A stretch of DNA of 64,000 nucleotides from the NCBI GenBank assembly GCA_963807735.1, contig CAWEDI010000011.1, positions 248,001-312,000 of the forward strand, in the 5' to 3' direction. Of this stretch, positions 18,184 to 28,046 are shown one piece after another. Source of the stretch: Roseiarcus sp963807735. GTDB lineage: Bacteria; Pseudomonadota; Alphaproteobacteria; Rhizobiales; Beijerinckiaceae. A model generated the notes under the pieces. That model was given only the letters and a program-made list of their open reading frames with translations, was not told the origin of the DNA and did not search any database. Made by a program: the position numbers and the translations under genes. Within the stretch, counting starts at the first letter, position 1, and each line of letters opens with the position of its first letter.

Positions 18184-20736
18184 ATGGAGTCAGCTTTCTT
18201 TGATCCTCGCCGTCACGAGGCGGCGCTGCTGCAACTCTCGCGCATCGGCCTGGAAAACGGCGATTTCTCCGCCGCCCTTCGGTTCGCGGACCGAAGCTGC
18301 CGGGTGTTCGGCAAGAACCTCCGTAATCTGGTGTCGCGCTCGAAAGCGCTCCGCGGGTTGGGGCATCGCAAAAGCGCCGACGCCGATCTCGCCGACGCGC
18401 TCGAAATCGACCCCTTCAACCCGGAAGCCAACGAGGAGTTGCTCCTGTTTGGACGGCAGGATCAAAGCTTGCACGCCGCCGAACAGCTCCTGACCTGTGG
18501 AGCCGCCAGCGAGCCGCTCCTCCGTCAGGCGGTGCGCCGGCTGCGCGAGGCGGGACGACGATGCGTGCTGCGTCACCATATCGTCGATCGCCGCGGGCTT
18601 TGCGGCTGGGCCGTCTGGGACGGCCCCACCGGCTTGACGATCGAGATCGACACGGAGCGCGCCACCGAGCGCTTCGTGGTCAGCGGCGAGACCTCGCATC
18701 GCTATGCGGCCTACGGCGCGGCCGCGGACTTCGATGTCGCGGTTGAGAGCGGCCCGATACGGGAGGCTCGTTTTGTCGCGAGGGGCGTCGCGCTCGCGCG
18801 TATCGACTGTCGTGCGGCCGCCGCCGCCGGGGTTCTGCCGGCCACCGGCGGCGCGAAAGCTTCGCATGTGCAAGTGATCGTCCCCGTCTATCGGGATTTC
18901 GACGTCACCAAGGTTTGTCTGAACTCGCTTTCGCGGCAATCGGCGAGCTTTGAAATCCAGGTCCTCCTTGTCGACGATTGCGGACCCGAACCTCGGCTCA
19001 GCGCCTATCTGGAAGCCTTCGCGCGCGAAACGGGCGCCGTGCTCGTCCGCAACGCCCGCAACCTCGGCTTCGTCGGTTCGGCGAACGAAGCCTTGAAACT
19101 CTACTCCGGCGGCGACGTGCTGTTGCTGAACGCGGATACAGTGCTTCCCGCAGGGGCGATCGAACGATTGAGCGGCGCGGTACACGCCTCCGAGGACATC
19201 GGCACGGCGACCCCGTTTTCAAACAACGGCGAGTTCGTCAGCTTCCCGAGGCCGTTCATCTACAATCCGCTTCCCTCCGTCGACTCGATCGCCGCCGTGG
19301 ACGCGCTGTTTGCAGCCTGCAATCGCGATATCCGCGTGCCGCTGCCCTGCGGCGTCGGTTTCTGTTTGTTTGTCAAGGCGGCGTGCCTGCAGAAGGTTGG
19401 TCCGCTTTCGGTACGCTATGCGCCGGGCTACGGCGAGGACGCGGAATTCTCGCTAGCGGCCCGAGAAAAGGGGTTCATCAGCGTCTGCGCCGCCGACGTC
19501 TATGTCGGCCACGCCGGCGGGCGCTCGTTCGGCGCCGAGAAGCGCCGATGGGTTGTTCGTAACCTGAAGGTGCTCGAACAGAGATTTCCGAGCCATCGCG
19601 CGGAATGTGCGGCCTTCCTGCATGCGGACCCGCTGAAAGAAGCGCGGGCGCGGGTCGAGGAAGCGCTGCGAGCGCCGAGCGAGGCGGTCCTGGTCGTGCT
19701 GACGTCGGAGCGCGCGCGGGCGGCCGCCGACGAGCGGGTGCGGCAGATCCACGCGGAAGACCCTGACCTCTGCGTGCTGCAAGGTCGCAGAGCCGCGGAC
19801 GGAGGCTTGTTTGACATCCGCGCGGCCGGCGACGCCGCTCCGCAATCCCTGTCTTTCGATCTCCATGCGCACGACGGATGGCGGCGCGCGGTCGCCTATT
19901 TGAACGGGCTCCAACTCGCGCGCGTGGAAGTGGTCGATCCGGCGGCGCTGACCATGGAATGGGCGGTCGTTCTCGCGGAGATCGGCGGCGAGATGGATAT
20001 ATTCGCCTCCGATGCGACGCCGTTCCGCGCGCCGCCTGCGGCAAGTTCGCTCGCGTGCGAACGCCCGCAATCCCCCGCGCCTTGCGCGCGCTGCACCAAC
20101 GCGGCGGCGCATTTCGACGCCGTACGCGAGCAAGCGACCGGCCTGAAGCCGGCCTTTCGATTGCTATCCGATCAGTCCCGCGTCTGGTGCGCGGATTCGA
20201 TGTCGGAGGCGATCGCGAGGCGCACCTACAAGAATTGTGAAATCGTCAAGGCAAGGCTTGCGGACCGCTCCGCTCTCCCCTTCCGCTCGCCAGGCGGGCG
20301 ACAACCGACGCTCGGGGTGTTGCTGCCGACGAAATCCGCGGAGGTCGAGAGATTGATCCTCGCCGTTCAACGTCGGCTGCTTGCCGTCAGTCCTGATCTC
20401 GCCCTCATCGTGCTCGGCGCTTGTCTCAACGATATGCGGATCCTCGCCGGCGGCAATGCGTTCGTCAGCGGACCGGCTGAGGCCGCAGAATACCCAGGCT
20501 TGCTGGAACGCTATGAAATCGACCACATTCTTTGCCCGTATCGATGCGATCACTTTTGGCTGTTCAATCGGATCGGCGACGCCGCAGGCGTGCGCCGCTC
20601 CTATTTCGATTGGACGTTCGGCGGCGTCGCGCGCGATCCCGGCGACCTGGCGATGGACCCACGCATCTGCGATGCGAAGGCGGCGGAAAGGGTGGCGCAA
20701 TGGATGATCGCCGCGGATGGGTCCGAGGAACGTTAG
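18184..20736 (+). CDS. Multidomain GT2 glycosyltransferase with TPR-like N-terminus
   Basis: 850 residues. Residues 1-90 resemble one or two TPR-type helical pairs; a small beta module with GLCGWAVWDG follows. Residues about 220-460 form a GT-A/GT2 domain starting VQVIVPVYRDF, with VDDCGPEP, NARNLGFVGSANEAL, the metal site LLLNADTVLP and the late acidic motif GYGEDAEFSLAAREKGF, so it should be catalytically competent. The C-terminal 370 residues hold a further domain, possibly GT4-like, that I cannot assign. The start at ATG 18184 is chosen on protein character; the ribosome site is weak. It overlaps the next gene by 37 bases, suggesting coupled translation. It likely elongates a surface glycan. 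Confidence 0.8.
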   Translation: MESAFFDPRRHEAALLQLSRIGLENGDFSAALRFADRSCRVFGKNLRNLVSRSKALRGLGHRKSADADLADALEIDPFNPEANEELLLFGRQDQSLHAAEQLLTCGAASEPLLRQAVRRLREAGRRCVLRHHIVDRRGLCGWAVWDGPTGLTIEIDTERATERFVVSGETSHRYAAYGAAADFDVAVESGPIREARFVARGVALARIDCRAAAAAGVLPATGGAKASHVQVIVPVYRDFDVTKVCLNSLSRQSASFEIQVLLVDDCGPEPRLSAYLEAFARETGAVLVRNARNLGFVGSANEALKLYSGGDVLLLNADTVLPAGAIERLSGAVHASEDIGTATPFSNNGEFVSFPRPFIYNPLPSVDSIAAVDALFAACNRDIRVPLPCGVGFCLFVKAACLQKVGPLSVRYAPGYGEDAEFSLAAREKGFISVCAADVYVGHAGGRSFGAEKRRWVVRNLKVLEQRFPSHRAECAAFLHADPLKEARARVEEALRAPSEAVLVVLTSERARAAADERVRQIHAEDPDLCVLQGRRAADGGLFDIRAAGDAAPQSLSFDLHAHDGWRRAVAYLNGLQLARVEVVDPAALTMEWAVVLAEIGGEMDIFASDATPFRAPPAASSLACERPQSPAPCARCTNAAAHFDAVREQATGLKPAFRLLSDQSRVWCADSMSEAIARRTYKNCEIVKARLADRSALPFRSPGGRQPTLGVLLPTKSAEVERLILAVQRRLLAVSPDLALIVLGACLNDMRILAGGNAFVSGPAEAAEYPGLLERYEIDHILCPYRCDHFWLFNRIGDAAGVRRSYFDWTFGGVARDPGDLAMDPRICDAKAAERVAQWMIAADGSEER

Positions 20737-23114
20737 ACGGATCGCGCGCGCCAAGCCGCGGGGCCGACGCCGAACGGCTGCCCGATTCCCGCGTCGCGCG
20801 ACTACGGACGGCGATGCGCCGGGTCGCCGCCAACGAGCTGCGAGGATACGTGTTCGATCCCGCGGACCCCGAGCGCAGGTTCGTTGTCGAGCTTCTGATT
20901 GACGAATTGCCGGTCGCGATGGCGCGCGCGGAATTGCGCGATGCCGAGGCGCTGGACCAAAAGCTCGGCGACGGCGGTTACGGCTTCGCCTTCGAAATTC
21001 CGACTGTTCGCGTGGACGCGAGAAAAGCCTCGGTCGTCCTGGCGAATTCCCCTGTCGTCATCGGCGAAGCGGCGCTCGACTCCGCGCTTTCGTTGCCGCA
21101 GGCGACAACGGCGGGCGGCGTTTGGTGGAGCGGAGGACTGCGCCTGCAAGGCTTTGTCGACGCCGCCTCGACAGCCTCGCGGGTGCTGGCCTTCGTGGAG
21201 GGGGAATGCGTGGCGACTTGCCCCGCCGATCGTTGGACGCCGCGCCGGGAGGGCCATGCGATTGGCGTCGCGCGGCGTTTCGACCTTTTCCTGCCGGCGC
21301 GCTTTGCCGACGGACGGCTCAAGCGGGTGCGGGTCGCCGACGACGAGGGTCGCGAATTGAGCGGAAGCCCCTGCCCGCTCGTGGCCTATGAGGACGGTCT
21401 CGCGGCGTTTCTCAAGAGCCGCGAAACCGTGGAGTCCGAGACTTTGCGCGGCGAATTGTACGACAGACTGCATCCGCAGGCGCTTCCATTCGAGCAATTC
21501 CAGGCTTGGCGCGCTCGATTCCCAAGGCCCCTTCCGCAGCAGGGGCCGATCGTGAAGGTCTGCGTCGTGCTGATTGGCCGCGACGACGTCGACGCCAGCA
21601 TTGAGAGCCTGGAGGCGCAGACGGGTTGCGACTGGATCGCGACCTCGGTCGTCAACGCGCCGGACGAGGCGGCCCTTCAAGCCGAGGAGCTGCGAGTCTT
21701 TCTAGGCAACGAAGGCGCCGTATCCGACTTCGTGGCCTTTGCGGCGGCCGGGTCGCTATTCGAAGCCGGCGCGCTCGTCGCCTTGGCGCAGGCGTTGAAC
21801 CGTGAGCCGCCTTCGCTGCTCGCTTACAGCGACATCGCAATACGCGAAGCCGATGGCGTCGTCCGGCCGCTCGCGTTGCCTGCCTTCGATCACGAGCGCA
21901 TGCTGGAGCAAGGCTATGCGGCCCGGTTTTTCCTGGCGCGACGATCGCTCGTCATCGCGGCGCTGGAGGCGGGCGCGGACGACGTCTATCAGATATTTCT
22001 GTTTGGCGTCCGCCAAGGTCGAAATCGACCGCGAGACCCTGGCGAAGCGAATGTTCCCGTCCACATTCCCGGCTTTCTGGCGACCGTCCCGTTGCGCGAG
22101 GGCGCCCGTAGCTCGGAACGGTTGGCGAACGCCGCGCGGCTGCATCTTGTAGCCACCGACGTCAAAGCGTCCGTCACGGCGCGCATCGCCGGCGTTGTTC
22201 CCGCGATTCGCTTGCGCAGAACACGGGCGCCGCCCTCGCTATCCGTCGTCGTCGCGGGGCGCGGGGACGCGGAGGCGGTCAGGCGGTCGCTCGCCATGGC
22301 GGCTCGCGCCGCCCAGGGCATGGACCACGAAATCCTGTTGGTCTCCGACCCGCGCGACCCCATCGAAGTTGACGAGCCGCCGCCCTTGGTTCGGGCTTTG
22401 GAGATCAACGGCGCGGCGACGCTGGCGCGCTGCGCCAACATCGCGATGACCGCGGCGATCGGCGACCTGCTGCTGTTCCTCGAACCGGGGCTCGAGGCGT
22501 TGACGGCGGATTGGCTGGAGGAGTTGATTGGTCGCCTCGCCGACCCGGAGGTCGGCGCCGCCGCGCCGACATTATTGACCCGCGACGATCTCATTCTCTC
22601 GATGGGCTGGACGGTCGCCGCGGGCAGCGGCGCGCTGCCCCGCTTCGAGGGCTCGACGCGCACGGAGGGCGGTTACGGCGAAGGCGCGCATGTCGCGCAT
22701 GAGGTGAGCGCGGCCCGCTCGACGGGTTTGCTGGTTCGACGCGACTTGTTTTGCGAGCTGAACGGCTTCGACGTTGCCGCGTTTCACGACGCCTTCGCGG
22801 ACGTCGACTTTGGCCTGCGACTGCGGTCGCGAGGATTCCGCATTGTCGTCACGCCGGACTCGTTGCTGCGCGCCGACCGTACGATCGCTTTCGAGCCGGA
22901 CGACCACGGCCGCCGCGAACGCGACCTCCTGAACTTGCGCGCGCGTTGGGGCGAAACGCTGGTCAATGATCCCTTCTACAGTCCTATGCTTGCGATCGAC
23001 TCGACGCCCTATTCGGCCCTGGCGTGGCCGCCGCGTTCGTTTGAGCCTCGTCTGCCGGTTGTGAGTTGGCGTCAACCGCCGAACGGATTGCGAGAGCGGC
23101 GGGGCGGCAACTAA
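20700..23114 (+). CDS. Degenerate GT2-type protein (probable pseudo-glycosyltransferase)
   Basis: 804 residues. Two N-terminal beta-sandwich modules (GYVFDPADPERRFVVELLID and one near residue 140) precede two GT2-like Rossmann segments, at about 280-430 (VKVCVVLIGRDD) and 520-770 (LSVVVAGRGDAEAV). In both, the metal-binding DXD position is lost: FVAFAAAGSLF replaces the usual DAD, and LLLFLEPGLEAL replaces NDDT. The late motif ADVDFGLRLRSRGF is kept in the second. It may therefore be a non-catalytic partner of the overlapping active enzyme upstream. The ATG at 20700 is preceded by ggaaaggg. That it lacks activity is inference from motifs alone. Confidence 0.7.
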   Translation: MDDRRGWVRGTLDGSRAPSRGADAERLPDSRVARLRTAMRRVAANELRGYVFDPADPERRFVVELLIDELPVAMARAELRDAEALDQKLGDGGYGFAFEIPTVRVDARKASVVLANSPVVIGEAALDSALSLPQATTAGGVWWSGGLRLQGFVDAASTASRVLAFVEGECVATCPADRWTPRREGHAIGVARRFDLFLPARFADGRLKRVRVADDEGRELSGSPCPLVAYEDGLAAFLKSRETVESETLRGELYDRLHPQALPFEQFQAWRARFPRPLPQQGPIVKVCVVLIGRDDVDASIESLEAQTGCDWIATSVVNAPDEAALQAEELRVFLGNEGAVSDFVAFAAAGSLFEAGALVALAQALNREPPSLLAYSDIAIREADGVVRPLALPAFDHERMLEQGYAARFFLARRSLVIAALEAGADDVYQIFLFGVRQGRNRPRDPGEANVPVHIPGFLATVPLREGARSSERLANAARLHLVATDVKASVTARIAGVVPAIRLRRTRAPPSLSVVVAGRGDAEAVRRSLAMAARAAQGMDHEILLVSDPRDPIEVDEPPPLVRALEINGAATLARCANIAMTAAIGDLLLFLEPGLEALTADWLEELIGRLADPEVGAAAPTLLTRDDLILSMGWTVAAGSGALPRFEGSTRTEGGYGEGAHVAHEVSAARSTGLLVRRDLFCELNGFDVAAFHDAFADVDFGLRLRSRGFRIVVTPDSLLRADRTIAFEPDDHGRRERDLLNLRARWGETLVNDPFYSPMLAIDSTPYSALAWPPRSFEPRLPVVSWRQPPNGLRERRGGN

Positions 23115-23174
23115 ACGGTCCGACCCCATGGATTCACACCGGCCGTTGTGAGTTGTTGACCGATCGGTTAACGG

Positions 23175-24278
23175 TTGCAGGCTTGCCCGGCGCCTCGGCT
23201 AGACTCCCGTCGGGCGGGCGGCGCCTCTGGATTTCTCTCCGCCTTGTCATCGCCGCAGCCGCCTCGCGTCTTGACGCTCGCAAGCCCCGAAGAAGGTTTG
23301 TCGGCGTGGCGCGCCTTGCATGCCGGGGTTTTTCAATGCGCCGAAAGCGCCGCTGGCGAATTCCGGGGGGCGTTCTCCGCTTGGTTCACCGATCGCCTCG
23401 CCATCAGCCGTTCCGGTTGTTCGGCGATCACGATGGTTCGAACCCAAGCAGCGATCGCTAGCAGCCGCCTGGATATGTATTCGGTGCGCCTGCTGACCGA
23501 GGGCCGATTGCGCGGGATCGCCGGCGTCGTTTCACTGGAGGCGGGGCCGACAGACACGGTGATATTCGACCTTTCGCGGCCGTTCGAAGTTGAATGGGCG
23601 CCCGCCTCTCCCGCCGAGCTCACGCGCGAATGCTGCCTGTGGCTGCCCCGCGCGGCCTGGCTTGCCGCCGCTCCCGATGATCGTGTGTCTCACGGTCTTG
23701 TGCTCAGGGGCGCCGACGCCGCCGGCGCCGTGCTTTCGGCGAGCCTGCGCGCGCTGTTCAATCATGCGTCCCGCCTCACTGCGGCGGAGATGGATCGGCT
23801 TGCGGGATCCATCGGCGATCTCTGCGCGCGCGCCGCCGCGGACGCGATGCAGGGGTCCGGGGCGACTGCCGAGGCGCCGCTCGATTCCTTCGTCACGGTG
23901 CGTCGCTATATCGAGCGAAATCTCCGTTCGCCGAAGCTCGGCCCTGATTCCATCGCCAAGGATTTCGGGCTCTCGCGCGCTTCGCTTTACCGCCTGTTTG
24001 CGCCGGCGGGCGGTCCGGCGAATTACATCAGATCGCGTCGACTGCGACAGGCCTATGAGCAGATCGTCGCGGCCGGCGGCGCGAACATGCGGATCGGCGC
24101 GATCGCCTACGAAGCCGGCTTTACGAATCTGAGCGCGTTCGGGCGGGCGTTCAAACAAGCCTATGGTTGCAGCCCCGCGCAGGCGAGAAAGGACGCGAGG
24201 CCGCACCCGTCCGCTCCCCTTTTCGAGACAACGGGCGACGGCGCTCTTCTAGCAGAGCTCAGGACGTTGCGGAAATAG
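23175..24278 (+). CDS. AraC-family transcriptional regulator
   Basis: 367 residues in the open frame. The last 110 residues form the double helix-turn-helix of AraC/XylS proteins: FVTVRRYIERNL, IAKDFGLSRASLYRLF and the second motif IGAIAYEAGFTNLSAFGRAFKQAYG. The N-terminal 200 residues fit an AraC-binding-like sensor domain. The start is unsure: TTG 23175 gives the longest frame, and TTG 23244 is also possible; neither has a strong ribosome site. Being inside the surface-glycan region and in the same direction as its neighbours, it may control them, but no operator could be identified. Confidence 0.85.
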   Translation: MQACPAPRLDSRRAGGASGFLSALSSPQPPRVLTLASPEEGLSAWRALHAGVFQCAESAAGEFRGAFSAWFTDRLAISRSGCSAITMVRTQAAIASSRLDMYSVRLLTEGRLRGIAGVVSLEAGPTDTVIFDLSRPFEVEWAPASPAELTRECCLWLPRAAWLAAAPDDRVSHGLVLRGADAAGAVLSASLRALFNHASRLTAAEMDRLAGSIGDLCARAAADAMQGSGATAEAPLDSFVTVRRYIERNLRSPKLGPDSIAKDFGLSRASLYRLFAPAGGPANYIRSRRLRQAYEQIVAAGGANMRIGAIAYEAGFTNLSAFGRAFKQAYGCSPAQARKDARPHPSAPLFETTGDGALLAELRTLRK

Positions 24279-24465
24279 CCCAAACGGCCATTACACGCCG
24301 CGACTCCGTTAATACGGCAGTCTATCAGCTTTATAGCTTGTTGGAGCATCGTTGTGGTCATTTTTTGCATCGCTAAGCAACAAGCGATTCGGTTGCATCG
24401 CGGCATATGGAGCTTGAAAGGAAGTTAAAAATGAATTACCGTCGAGCCTGCGATTCAGGTCTCTT

Positions 24466-25380
24466 TTGGAGCGGCGATCCTTGGCTCTGGCGGACACGGG
24501 CAAGTCTGGACGGCGTTCGCAATCCTCTTCCACATTGCATGTGGAAAGCGGATTGAACGTACTTCGCTATGTCAGTTCTGCCGAAGGCGATGAAGGTCCC
24601 ATTGTGAAAGCAGTTCCCGGGCAGCAAGCGGCGGGCGGGTTGTCTATGATTTCTGCGCCGGGGCGACCGAGCGGCGTCCTTTTAGGGCCTGGGTCATGCA
24701 TCGTGATCGTCGCCGAGACGCAAGGAACGATCAAACTGGACGTTTCGCCTCGGCGTCCCGGCGGCTCGCTGGATGCTGTCGTACGCCTGGAGTTCCTGGA
24801 AGCCCCGGACCTTTCGCGAGTCGCCGTCTCTGACGCCGCAGCGGTCCCGGACAACGTGTCGAGCCGAGGGTCTCCAGAAGGTGCAGCGGGCGTTCGCTTC
24901 GTTGCGCATCTGTCTCGTCGCGGCGACGTTGAGATTTCGGAAGGCGAATGGGCCGCCGGCCCGGAGCTTCCGGCCATGGTGGAGGGCTTGATGTTTGTGG
25001 AGGGCCCCGTCGAGGCTCAGGTCCTATCGATCGAGGGGGCAGACCGGCGGTGGTCGGGCTGGGCCGCCGCAGGAACTTTCGTCGGCAGCCGCGGGCGCGG
25101 CCGACCGCTGATCGGCCTTCGGCTGCGCATGGGGGGATACCCGAACCGCGGCGCGGAGCTTGCGGTGGACGCGATGTTTCTGGGTTCGCCGATCGTGCAA
25201 AAACAGGGCGCGGAAGTGGAGTTGGTTGGACCCTTCGGCGTTGACCCGCTCGTCGGCCTGCGGGTGAGGCAGGTTGAGGCCGCGCGGCCGCCCGCCACGG
25301 CGCTGCGCGACACGTTGGCCAGTGCGGAGCCGCCGCGATTGCAACTCTTGCGATCTCGATCAAGTCGACCGGCGCGATAG
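24466..25380 (+). CDS. Hypothetical beta-rich protein
   Basis: 304 residues, no recognised family. The segment near residues 190-225 (RRWSGWAAAGTFVGSRGRGRP, then GLRLRMGGYP) has a W-x-x-W/G pattern reminiscent of short carbohydrate- or surface-associated beta repeats, and the rest is beta-strand-like (VLLGPGSCIVIVAETQGTI). No signal peptide. The frame opens at TTG 24466 with no ribosome site, while a strong site (aaaggaag) precedes ATG 24431 in another frame that closes after 41 codons; a start-proximal frameshift is therefore possible. It is 36 bases upstream of the RTX-like gene and may be co-transcribed with it. Confidence 0.55.
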   Translation: MERRSLALADTGKSGRRSQSSSTLHVESGLNVLRYVSSAEGDEGPIVKAVPGQQAAGGLSMISAPGRPSGVLLGPGSCIVIVAETQGTIKLDVSPRRPGGSLDAVVRLEFLEAPDLSRVAVSDAAAVPDNVSSRGSPEGAAGVRFVAHLSRRGDVEISEGEWAAGPELPAMVEGLMFVEGPVEAQVLSIEGADRRWSGWAAAGTFVGSRGRGRPLIGLRLRMGGYPNRGAELAVDAMFLGSPIVQKQGAEVELVGPFGVDPLVGLRVRQVEAARPPATALRDTLASAEPPRLQLLRSRSSRPAR

Positions 25381-25416
25381 CCGGTTGAACGGAATTCGAC
25401 TACGGGGAGATTGGTG

Positions 25417-26247
25417 ATGGCGCTGTATGATCTGAATCAAACCGGGTTGGAGCAACTCTACGCAGGCTTGAATTTGGCCGCCGGGGTCGTCAACACGATC
25501 GACACGGTGTTGACCAACTCTGGCAATATGCCGACCGGCAAATTGCTGCTTCCGGTACAGACCAACAGCGGCTCGGGCAACGAGACGATTTCCCTCTCCG
25601 ACTCGATCGGCTTGTTCATCGAGACCGGCCAGGCGGCTGACACGATTTCTTTCTCGCCCTCCTCGTCGGGAGGCCATGTTCTGGTGGCGGGAGACGCCAA
25701 TGGCGCGTCTTTGCTGGATACAGGGGGCATCGGCGACACCCTGATCGCCGGCTATGATTTCTCCAGCGTCACGCATCAGACGCTCACCGTGGAGAGCGGC
25801 AACAATCTGCTGTTGGGCGGACTCTATTCCACCGCCAGCGATGTGCTCAACGCCGGATCCGGCAACGACACCTTGCAGGTCTATTCCGGCCAAAACACCC
25901 TGAATGCGGGCAGCGGACACGACACGTTGGACGGCGGGTCGGGCATGGACGTGATGAACCTCGGCGGGCCAGGGTCGCGGGACGTCGTCAACAGCGGATC
26001 GGGCGCCGAAACGATTAATCTAGGTTATACGCCGTCGGGATCGGGCGGCCATGATACGGTCAACGCCTACAGCGCCGGGGAGACCAACGTCTATATCAAT
26101 CAAGATAGCGCCAGCGTCACAGAAACGCATAATGTCGGCGGAACCTACGACCAATTCTCCTATAAAATTGGTGGTACGACAACCACTGTGGATATTACAA
26201 GCGGGAGCGCTACGGTGCACTTCCTCAACGGCACGACCCCCAGCTGA
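25417..26247 (+). CDS. RTX-like calcium-binding secreted protein
   Basis: 276 residues, acidic, and Gly/Asn/Ser/Thr-rich. Hemolysin-type nonapeptide repeats lie at about 145-200 (NAGSGNDTLQVYSG, NAGSGHDTLDGGSGMDVMNL), which in the family form a calcium-filled beta-roll that folds after export by a type I system. The C-terminus ends in a hydrophobic beta segment (VDITSGSATVHFLNG), as expected for a C-terminal type I signal. ATG 25417 follows ggggag at proper spacing. No HlyB/HlyD transporter is in the window. It could be the carrier for the nearby glycosyltransferases, which is inference. Confidence 0.8.
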   Translation: MALYDLNQTGLEQLYAGLNLAAGVVNTIDTVLTNSGNMPTGKLLLPVQTNSGSGNETISLSDSIGLFIETGQAADTISFSPSSSGGHVLVAGDANGASLLDTGGIGDTLIAGYDFSSVTHQTLTVESGNNLLLGGLYSTASDVLNAGSGNDTLQVYSGQNTLNAGSGHDTLDGGSGMDVMNLGGPGSRDVVNSGSGAETINLGYTPSGSGGHDTVNAYSAGETNVYINQDSASVTETHNVGGTYDQFSYKIGGTTTTVDITSGSATVHFLNGTTPS

Positions 26248-26882
26248 ACGAATGAGAGGATGAATCTGGCGTTGCGCGTCCCCTCAGAGCGCGAATCGTT
26301 TGCGGGGCCTTGGTTGTGCTGACGGCGTTGCGAATAGATCAGCGATGAATTGGCTGTTCGTCCACAACAATTTTCCCGCGCAATTCAGCCATCTCGCATC
26401 GAACCTCGCCTCCGACCGCCAACACAACGTGAAGGCGATCGGCGCGTCGGGGGCGCCGGGATTGCGCAACGTCGAAATTCACCGCTATCAACCGCCGAAC
26501 CGACAAGTCGGACAGGCGCACCCCTTCGCCCGCCACTTCGAGTTCGAGTGCCGGCGGGCGGAGCAAGTGTTGTTCGTCGCGGGCGCGCTGGCGTCGACGG
26601 GATTCGTGCCCGACGTCGTCCTCGCCCATTGTGGCTGGGGCGAAAACCTTCCGCTGCGCGCGGTCTTTCCGCAATCCCGGTTGGTCATCTACTGCGAATT
26701 TTTCTTCCGCGCGGAAGGGCAAGACATCAACTACGATCCCGAAGGCCCGACGCGCGGCGCGGACGCCATCGTGACCCTGCAATGCCGCAACGCGAGCACG
26801 CTGATCGCCTTGGCGGACGCCGACCTCGCGATCTCGCCGACGCATTGGCAGCGCTCCACCTATCCCTCGGAATTTCGGCCTA

Positions 26883-28046
26883 ATACCAGTCCCCACGAAT
26901 GTTGACTTATTTGCGATTTCCCAATCGGCGTGGGGGGTGATTCAAACGGGCGAACGGGAGAGGTTCGCCATGAGAGGGATTGCGCTTCGGTCGGATTTTG
27001 AGGCGGCGGGGCTGCGCGCTTCGGCGCGGGCGTCGAAGAACGGAGCGCAGACGCGGCGTCTTCTGACGCTGGCGGCGATCTATGACGGAGCCAGCCGGTC
27101 GGAGGCCGCCAAGATCGGCGGAGTGACGCTGCAAATCGTCCGGGACTGGGTGGTCAGATTCAACGCCGAAGGGCCGGATGGGCTGATCAACAAGACAGCC
27201 CCTGGCCGGACGTCCATTCTCAACGCAGCGCAACGCAAGGCGCTGGCGGCGGTCGTGGAGAGCGGCCCACTTCCCGCAATCCATGGCGTCGTGCGCTGGC
27301 GGATCGTCGACCTGTGTCAGTGGGCGCATCTGGAGTTCGGCGTTTCGCTTTCCGAGCAGACGATGAGCCGCGAATTGCACGCGATGAACTACCGTAAGCT
27401 CACCGCCCGCCCGCGCCATCACGCGCAGGCCGAAGGCGCCATTGAGGATTTTAAAAAAACTTCCCCGCGCGCCTGGAGGAGATCGCCCACAAGCAAGGCG
27501 TCAAGACCGGCGACATAGAAGTTTGGTTCGCCGACGAGGCGCGCATCGGCCAGAAGAACAAGATCACGCGCCGATGGGCCAAGCGAGGTTCGCGGCCGAG
27601 CGCGCCGAAAGACCAGCGCACGGCGTCGGCCTACATCTTCGGCGCGATCTGCCCGAAGGAAGGCAAGGGCGCCGCTCTCGTCCTGCCGCGATGCGACACG
27701 CAGGCGATGAACCTGCATCTGGCCGAAATCGCCAAGAACGTCGCGCCCGGCGCGCATGCGGCTTTGCTCGTCGATCAAGCCGGCTGGCATCTCTCCGGCG
27801 CTCTCGTTGTCCCGCCCAACATCACCATCGTGGCGCTGCCCGCCAAATGTCCCGAACTCAACCCGCAGGAGAACGTTTGGCAATTCATCCGTGAAAACTG
27901 GCTGTCCAACCGCATCTTCAAATCCTACGAAGACATCCTCGATCACTGCTGTTACGCTTGGAACACCCTCATCGACCAACCGTGGCGCATCATGTCCATC
28001 GGACTGCGCAGGTGGGCACATGGGTACTGATCATTGAGGGGTGGTA
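26883..28046 (+). mobile_element. IS630-family insertion sequence with TA target duplication
   Basis: An element of about 1164 bases flanked by TA at 26881-26882 and at 28047-28048. The ends are imperfect inverted repeats: left ataccagtccccacg, right (reverse strand) taccacccctcaatg. It carries one transposase in two frames. IS630/Tc1-type elements are known to target TA dinucleotides. Excision in silico restores the host glycosyltransferase frame, which fixes the boundaries to within a base. Confidence 0.93.
26970..28030 (+). CDS. IS630-family transposase, read through a -1 frameshift
   Basis: The first frame (26970 to about 27455) encodes a helix-turn-helix half (SEAAKIGGVTLQIVRDWV) and a linker. 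The second frame encodes the DDE catalytic half: VWFADEARIG (first Asp), LLVDQAGWH (second Asp) and ELNPQENVWQF (Glu). The frames join by a -1 shift at the ttttaaaaaaac run near 27450-27461, giving EDFKKNFPARLEEIAHKQG. Such A-runs support ribosomal or transcriptional slippage in this family, so the gene may be functional. The ATG 26970 follows gggagagg. Confidence 0.88.

Noticed and set aside
24431..24556. 41-codon frame with strong ribosome site as a separate gene
   Set aside because: The peptide has no recognisable features; kept only as a hint about the start of the gene at 24466.
25417..26247. Tandem repeats of the RTX-like gene as a CRISPR or DNA repeat array
   Set aside because: The repeats are at protein level with variable DNA; no spacer structure.
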